Source: Kiloniellales bacterium
GTDB taxonomy: Bacteria; Pseudomonadota; Alphaproteobacteria; Kiloniellales; JAKSDN01
Reading direction: 5' to 3'
Assembly: GCA_022360075.1 (NCBI GenBank)
Contig: JAKSDN010000458.1
Location: 1 to 10,320 of the forward strand
DNA: 10,320 nucleotides
This document shows, in pieces, positions 6,254 through 10,320 of this stretch (within the stretch, counting starts at the first letter, position 1; every line of letters starts with the position of its first letter). The notes under the pieces were generated by a model. It searched no databases. It was not told where the DNA came from and saw nothing but the letters and a program-made list of their open reading frames with translations. The position numbers and the translations under genes are program-made.

Positions 6254-6979
6254 TCAGATCCCGCTGCGCTTGGGCAGGCCGACGTACATGTGGACGTGGG
6301 TCTTGGTCGAGAACTCGCCGGGCAGCGGGCCGGTGGTCTTTCCGTCGCTGTGCCAGGCGATCGCTAGGTCGGCGATCAGATGCTCGCCGCTGAGCTGCAG
6401 GCAGGGCTTGAAGCGGCGCTCGACGGTCGCGTTGCCGTCGCCATCGCTGGTGAAGACCGAGTCGGAACCGTCGCGCGCGCCGATCGGCAGGTCGTAGGTG
6501 CCGATGAAGGGCACGGTCGGCGGCCAGGCCATGAAATCGTGCCACATGGTGTAGACGCCGTTGGGCACGAGGTTGGTGAACTCGACCTTGAGGTGCCCCT
6601 CGCCATCCGCACAGCTGTACTCGCCCTCGCCCTTGGCCGCGAACCACTGGCCGAGCGTCACGCCCAGCGGCTTGCCCTTCTCGAAGGGACCGAGCGCATC
6701 GGCCTCGAAGGGCTGGTGCGGCACCGGGGTTTTGGGTGCATAGAGCGGCAGGCTCATATCGCGCTCGCTCTTGGTCGGGCGGAAGACCTTGCCCGAGCCC
6801 GGCACGCGCTCGACGAAGACGTCCTGCTCGGCCAGGTCCTCGTCGATGTGAAAGATGAAGGCGAGGTCGAAGGCGACCGGCGCGTCGTAGCGAGTCGCGT
6901 CGACGGCAAGCGCGCCGCCCGCGGCGGTGGCCAGGCCTGCGGTCAGGCAGGCGGCCAGAGTGACATTCTTGCTATTCAC
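6254..6979 (-). CDS. Secreted protein of unknown function, partner gene of the di-haem cytochrome
   Basis: A 241-residue exported protein that I cannot place in a named family. Residues 1-25 form a signal peptide (MNSKNVTLAAC, a hydrophobic Ala/Gly-rich core, cleavage near ALA/V), so it should be periplasmic or secreted. The mature part looks beta-rich and has just two Cys (123 in EYSCADG, 193 in FKPCLQL), probably a disulfide. Distinctive segments are VPNGVYTMWHDFMAWPP (138-154), GTYDLPIGARDGSDSVF (160-176), LAIAWHSDGKT (205-215) and THVHMYVGLP (227-236). Several His and Trp stand in these segments and could serve metal binding or redox chemistry; this is inference. No haem motif is present. 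The start is GTG, supported by AGGAG eight bases upstream. It follows the di-haem cytochrome gene by 60 bases on the same strand, so the two are probably co-transcribed. I have the impression of similar proteins in other proteobacteria but cannot name one. Confidence 0.85.
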   Translation of the reverse strand: MNSKNVTLAACLTAGLATAAGGALAVDATRYDAPVAFDLAFIFHIDEDLAEQDVFVERVPGSGKVFRPTKSERDMSLPLYAPKTPVPHQPFEADALGPFEKGKPLGVTLGQWFAAKGEGEYSCADGEGHLKVEFTNLVPNGVYTMWHDFMAWPPTVPFIGTYDLPIGARDGSDSVFTSDGDGNATVERRFKPCLQLSGEHLIADLAIAWHSDGKTTGPLPGEFSTKTHVHMYVGLPKRSGI

Positions 6980-6987
6980 TATCGTAT

Positions 6988-6992
6988 CTCCT
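6988..6992 (-). promoter_or_regulatory. Shine-Dalgarno deciding a GTG start
   Basis: On the minus strand AGGAG lies eight bases before the GTG at 6979-6977, within AAGAGGAGATACGATA. This strong site fixes the GTG as the start of the secreted-protein gene, and the resulting N-terminus is a good signal peptide. Confidence 0.75.
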
Positions 6993-7039
6993 CTTCACTC
7001 GAGCCGAAGAAATGAAGACTGAACCGGCGTCGGCCGGGC

Positions 7040-8524
7040 TCAGTCGTCGACCGCCAGGCCGCTCGGCACACGGGCTGGGATCAGGTCGCGGCGGTCGCGG
7101 CTGCGCGGATCGGTCAAAGCCTCGAGAAAGGCGACGAGGTCGCGCACCTCTCCATCGCTCATCGCGACCGGTGCGAGCTCATTGGCGGCGGCGATGGCGC
7201 TGCGCAGGCTTTCATTGCCTTGCACCCAAGCGTCGCGGCGCTGGTAGTCGGCCAGGCGCGCCGGGTTCACGGGACGATAGATCAGGCGCGAGCCCTGGCC
7301 GGTGCGCTCCAGAACGTGAGGCAAGGGCGCCAGGCCGGCGCTCGCGACCCGATAACGCTCGAGACCGCCGAGCGGGTCGAGGTGATGCCGCACGACTTCC
7401 TCCAGCGTGCCGTAGGCCCCGTCGTGGCCCCACGGCCCGCTCAGCGCGACGTTACGCAGGCTCGGCGTGCGGAAGCGGTAGCGGTCCTCGGGCCGGCTGG
7501 TCACGCGGCCGCGGCCCTGGTCCTCCAGCCGCGCCATGAAGCCGCTCGCCCGCCAATAGGACTGGTCCCAGCCGTCGTTCTTGCCCGGGCCGATCTGCGG
7601 CATGGCGATGGCATGGAAGTCCTGGTCGGTCTGAAACTTGCCGCTGTGGCAGGAAGCGCAACCGGCCTCGCCGTAGAACAGCGTCAAGCCGCGCCGCGCT
7701 GCAGGGGTGAGCACTTCCGGATCACGCGTCTCGATATAGCGGTCGAAGGGGCTGTCGTCGGGCCGGAAGGCCACGGTCTCGAAGGCGGCGATGGCATTGG
7801 CGGCTTGGACGAAAGTGATGTCCTCGGCGTGTGCGATCTCGGGGAAGGCGCGCTTGAAGAGCGCGACGTAGGTGGGGATCGCCTGCAGGCGCCGCGCGAT
7901 CAGGGCCCAGGCGCCGTCCGGCCCGTCGAGCCTGTCGAGCGCCACCGCGGTCGCGATCTCGTTCTCGCCCTTGTGGCCGGCCATCTCGATCGGCGAGAGC
8001 ACCGGGAACATGGCCTGGGCCGCCAGGACGTTGTCCAAGCCCGGCGGAAGCTGCTCGCGCGCCGGCGACCAAAAGCCGCTTTGCCAGTCGAGCGTGGCGT
8101 CGGCCTCGAGGCGGCCGTCGTGGAACAGGCGCGCGAACTCCCTGGCCCCGAGGAAATAGAGCGCTTGGGCGTTGCGCGGAACCCGACCGAGCAGGGGCCG
8201 GTCCGCCGTCGGCCGTCGCTGCCTGCCGAGCCCGACCGCCCCCTCGCCGAAGGAGAGAGCGACAGCGTCCGAGGTGCCGAGCGTCGGATGGTGGCAGCTG
8301 GCGCAGGCAATGTTCTTATTGCCGCTCAGAATCTTGTCGAAGAACAGGAGACGGCCAAGCTCGACTTGGTCCTGTGAGAAGCGGCCGTTGCGATAGAAAT
8401 CACTGTCTTCGACCGGCGCGATGCCGGTGGCGGGGTCGGTCGCGACCGGACTTGCCGCCGTGGCCACGAACCCTATGGAAGCGATGAATACGGCGCCAAG
8501 CGCCGTCGCGCAACGAGTGCCCAT
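7040..8524 (-). CDS. Di-haem c-type cytochrome, cytochrome c peroxidase/MauG superfamily
   Basis: A 494-residue exported di-haem protein. From the ATG at 8524 the N-terminus is a signal peptide (MGTRCATALGAVFIASIGFV, cleavage near ATAA). AAGG nine bases upstream favours this over an in-frame start at 8590. The two haem c sites are CASCH (74-78) and CASCH (289-293). Other superfamily hallmarks are LGRLLFFDKILSGN, VPRNAQALYFLGAREF, PIEMAGH and FRTPSLRNVALSGPWGHDG (351-369). Classical members reduce hydrogen peroxide in the periplasm; MauG-type members instead oxidise a partner protein. By eye, the inter-haem Trp of the FWDGR motif is His135 (LFHDGR), no His occupies the usual distal position after the first haem (GEGAVGLG), and the Met or Tyr haem ligand position appears to be His381 (TLEEVVRHH). 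The protein is longer than CcpA (about 320 residues). It is followed 60 bases later by the secreted-protein gene. Peroxidase activity is uncertain. Confidence 0.88.
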   Translation of the reverse strand: MGTRCATALGAVFIASIGFVATAASPVATDPATGIAPVEDSDFYRNGRFSQDQVELGRLLFFDKILSGNKNIACASCHHPTLGTSDAVALSFGEGAVGLGRQRRPTADRPLLGRVPRNAQALYFLGAREFARLFHDGRLEADATLDWQSGFWSPAREQLPPGLDNVLAAQAMFPVLSPIEMAGHKGENEIATAVALDRLDGPDGAWALIARRLQAIPTYVALFKRAFPEIAHAEDITFVQAANAIAAFETVAFRPDDSPFDRYIETRDPEVLTPAARRGLTLFYGEAGCASCHSGKFQTDQDFHAIAMPQIGPGKNDGWDQSYWRASGFMARLEDQGRGRVTSRPEDRYRFRTPSLRNVALSGPWGHDGAYGTLEEVVRHHLDPLGGLERYRVASAGLAPLPHVLERTGQGSRLIYRPVNPARLADYQRRDAWVQGNESLRSAIAAANELAPVAMSDGEVRDLVAFLEALTDPRSRDRRDLIPARVPSGLAVDD

Positions 8525-8857
8525 GACGATCAGCCTTTCCCTTGGCCAGGCGCGACCCTGCTCGAACGCGCGCGGTCGGTCGAATGGCAATATCGGTGTA
8601 GGCAGTTTCGCCGACGTGTCGCGTCGGGGCCCCGTTGGTTTCAGTTGTATCGGCTACAGGGTGATTCGATTGGAGGAGGCGTCTGCACGCTCGAGGAGGC
8701 GCTCGGTTCGGCGACGGCCCTGGATTGCCCGGTGGTGCCCCGGGGGCCGGCTGCCGCCAGCTCGCGAAGACGCCCGAAGGATAGGTTCGACTCTATACGG
8801 CTCGACATTGGGCAGGCTCGGGAACGCGCGGGCCGTTGGCGTCCTGAGGCACAACGA
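8525..8857. other. Gene-free upstream region of the di-haem cytochrome gene
   Basis: About 330 bases between the solute-binding-protein terminator and the cytochrome start. It should hold the promoter of the cytochrome/secreted-protein pair, read leftwards, but I see no convincing -35/-10 pair. Bases 8611-8627 contain a small dyad, CCGACG and CGTCGG around TGTCG, followed by GGGGCCCC (8626-8633). A GGTTCGACTC at 8784-8793 resembles a tRNA T-loop, but no tRNA fold surrounds it. Short ORFs here lack ribosome sites or recognisable products. Confidence 0.5.
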
Positions 8858-8884
8858 AAGAAGGGGGCATTCCGCCCCCTTCTT
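8858..8884 (-). terminator. Intrinsic terminator of the solute-binding-protein gene
   Basis: AAGAAGGGGGC (8858-8868) and GCCCCCTTCTT (8874-8884) form a perfect 11-pair stem with a five-base loop, 22 bases beyond the stop of the minus-strand gene. On the minus strand the right arm ends in TTCTT and continues TCGTTG, a T-rich run suited to Rho-independent termination. The plus-strand side lacks a T-run, so it acts mainly leftwards. Confidence 0.85.
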
Positions 8885-8906
8885 CAGCATGACCTCAGGG
8901 TCAGGC

Positions 8907-10320
8907 TTATCCGATCCAGACCTTGTTGAGCTGGTGATAGATGGTCGGGTGCATTTCGAAGTTGTGCAGCTTGTTGCTGCCGGCGGTGAAGACCGAGCGC
9001 CAGAGCGGTTGAAGGATGACCGCGTCGTCCTGAAGGATCTTTTCGACCTTCTCCATCTTCCGTTTACGCTCGTTGACATCGAGCGTGGCTCCGGCGTCGT
9101 CCAAGGCCTTGTCGAAATCGGAATTGGCGTAGTGGGTCTCGTTCCAGGGCACGCCCGAGCGATAGCCGAGGTTGAGCACCATCACGCCGAGCGGGCGGTG
9201 GGTCCAGCCGGTCATGCCGAATGCCGTCTTGTCCCAGAGCTCCCAATAGCGCGCACCGGGCATGACGTTCAGGGCAACGTCGATGCCGGCCGGTTTCCAC
9301 ATTTCGATCATGGCCTGAACGGCGTCGACTTCCCAACGTTGATCGTTGTTGGTGTCGATCGCCACGCTGACTCCGCCCTCAAGGCCCGCTTCCTTCAGGA
9401 GCTGCTTGGCCTTCTCAACGTCGGGCTTCATGGCCGGGAGCTGGAAGTACTCCGGATGGATCGGGCAGACGTGATGGTCCTCGGCAACCACGCCGCGGTC
9501 GCGGTAGGCGATATTCAGCACCTTCTCGTGATCGATGCAGGCCTGCATGGCCTGGCGCAACAGCTTATTGTCGAAGGGCGCTTGCGTGATCTGCATGCGC
9601 GCGACCGCCGTCTGCGCGGTGACCGTCTCGAAAAGCTGCACGTTGGGAATGCGCTCGACGACGTCGAGCTGGTCGACGTAGATCTCGTAGATCAGATCGA
9701 CCTGACCCGAAGCAAGCGCCGCGACATGAGCCGCGCGCTCGTCGCCGAGGTCGAGGTAGCGGATTTCGTCCAGGCTGACGTCGCCGCCCCAGTAGTCGCC
9801 GCGCTTGCGCAGCGTAGCGATCTCGCCGACCCGGTATTCGGCCAGCTCGTAGGGCCCGGTGCCGACGGGGTTCTTGCTGAGGTCGCCACCCTCTTCCCCG
9901 AAGCGCCGATGCACGATGGCGGTCGGGTAATTGTAGAGGTTCTCTGGGATCGAAAGCTCGGGCCGGTTCAAATTTAGCCGTACCGTGTGATCATCGATCT
10001 TCTCGATTGCGCCCTCGGTCATCGACTTCTTGCCGTCGGTCTCGCTGGTCATGGCGGCAAAGAGACCGATATTGGACGAGCCGGTCGAAGGGTCGAGCCA
10101 GCGCTCGAAGTTGTAGACCACATCGTCGGCGCCGAAGTCGTCGCCGTTCGACCACTTGACGCCCTTGCGCAGGTGCAAAGTCCAGGTCTTGAGGTCGTCG
10201 GAGGCCTCCCAGCGCTCGGCAAGGTAGGGCCGCGTGATGTTGTCCGCGCCCGTGATCGTCAGATACTCGACGAACTGCCGGGTCACGTTGGAGCGCGGAA
10301 TAAAGTCGAAGGTCGAGGGA
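8907..10320 (-). CDS. ABC transporter solute-binding protein, family 5 (peptide/nickel type), N-terminus outside window
   Basis: A periplasmic binding protein of the SBP_bac_5 family (DppA/OppA-like), which captures oligopeptides or related solutes for an ABC importer. The frame is open to the right edge, reading [18 protein letters not shown], so the gene starts outside the window; the GTG near 10286 is internal. About 470 residues are visible, of a usual 520-550, so the signal peptide and first strands are missing. The family signature region is clear: [20 protein letters not shown], then [37 protein letters not shown] and a C-terminal [15 protein letters not shown] are also typical. The ligand cannot be told from sequence. 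Permease and ATPase genes are not in the window; with the terminator directly downstream, any such genes must lie upstream or elsewhere. Confidence 0.93.
   Translation of the reverse strand, partial: PSTFDFIPRSNVTRQFVEYLTITGADNITRPYLAERWEASDDLKTWTLHLRKGVKWSNGDDFGADDVVYNFERWLDPSTGSSNIGLFAAMTSETDGKKSMTEGAIEKIDDHTVRLNLNRPELSIPENLYNYPTAIVHRRFGEEGGDLSKNPVGTGPYELAEYRVGEIATLRKRGDYWGGDVSLDEIRYLDLGDERAAHVAALASGQVDLIYEIYVDQLDVVERIPNVQLFETVTAQTAVARMQITQAPFDNKLLRQAMQACIDHEKVLNIAYRDRGVVAEDHHVCPIHPEYFQLPAMKPDVEKAKQLLKEAGLEGGVSVAIDTNNDQRWEVDAVQAMIEMWKPAGIDVALNVMPGARYWELWDKTAFGMTGWTHRPLGVMVLNLGYRSGVPWNETHYANSDFDKALDDAGATLDVNERKRKMEKVEKILQDDAVILQPLWRSVFTAGSNKLHNFEMHPTIYHQLNKVWIG

Noticed and set aside
8784..8793. 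GGTTCGACTC resembling a tRNA T-loop
   Set aside because: The flanking bases do not form a T-stem, and no acceptor, D or anticodon arm is found at the right distances.
8421..9977. A 518-codon plus-strand ORF antisense to the solute-binding protein and cytochrome start
   Set aside because: It spans two genes and a terminator on the opposite strand and has no recognisable domain; it is the antisense of well-supported proteins.

Overview
The window is a high-GC segment whose gene content and protein style point to an alphaproteobacterium, most likely from the Rhodospirillales or a related order. The main support is the order threonine synthase, M16 processing-type peptidase, RimJ-like acetyltransferase, which I recall as common in alphaproteobacteria. 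The family of intergenic palindromes built on GGCTTGACC/GGTCAAGCC also fits. No organism name can be proved from the sequence.

Layout. Bases 2-2757 (+) look like one operon: the 3' end of thrC, a small unassigned ORF that overlaps both neighbours by four bases (ATGA at each end), an M16 zinc peptidase and a GNAT acetyltransferase. This operon converges on a minus-strand yqgE/algH-family gene (3024-3593). yqgE is divergent from a large DsbD/ScsB-type membrane thiol reductase (3779-5941, +), with an AT-rich 185-base control region between them. The reductase converges on a minus-strand pair read right to left: a secreted di-haem c-type cytochrome of the CcpA/MauG superfamily (7040-8524), then a secreted protein of unknown function (6254-6979). 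Further right, also on the minus strand, is a family 5 (peptide/nickel type) ABC solute-binding protein. It ends at 8907 with a good intrinsic terminator, and its N-terminus lies beyond the window.

Both convergent junctions in the window (2758-3023 and 5942-6253) carry one copy of a composite palindrome of about 85-88 bases, made of two inverted hairpin half-units. The stems differ between half-units but remain paired, which suggests selection on structure.

Most of the genes are ordinary: amino acid biosynthesis, protein processing, protein acetylation, envelope thiol redox and peptide uptake. Three things deserve a second look. The first is the small ORF between thrC and the peptidase, whose first half has a strong coding base-composition signal. 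The second is the di-haem enzyme, in which residues that carry electrons or ligate haem in classical relatives appear to be His. The third is its tandem secreted partner, which could be a substrate or redox partner. Several very long ORFs antisense or out of frame to these genes are high-GC shadows and are not annotated.
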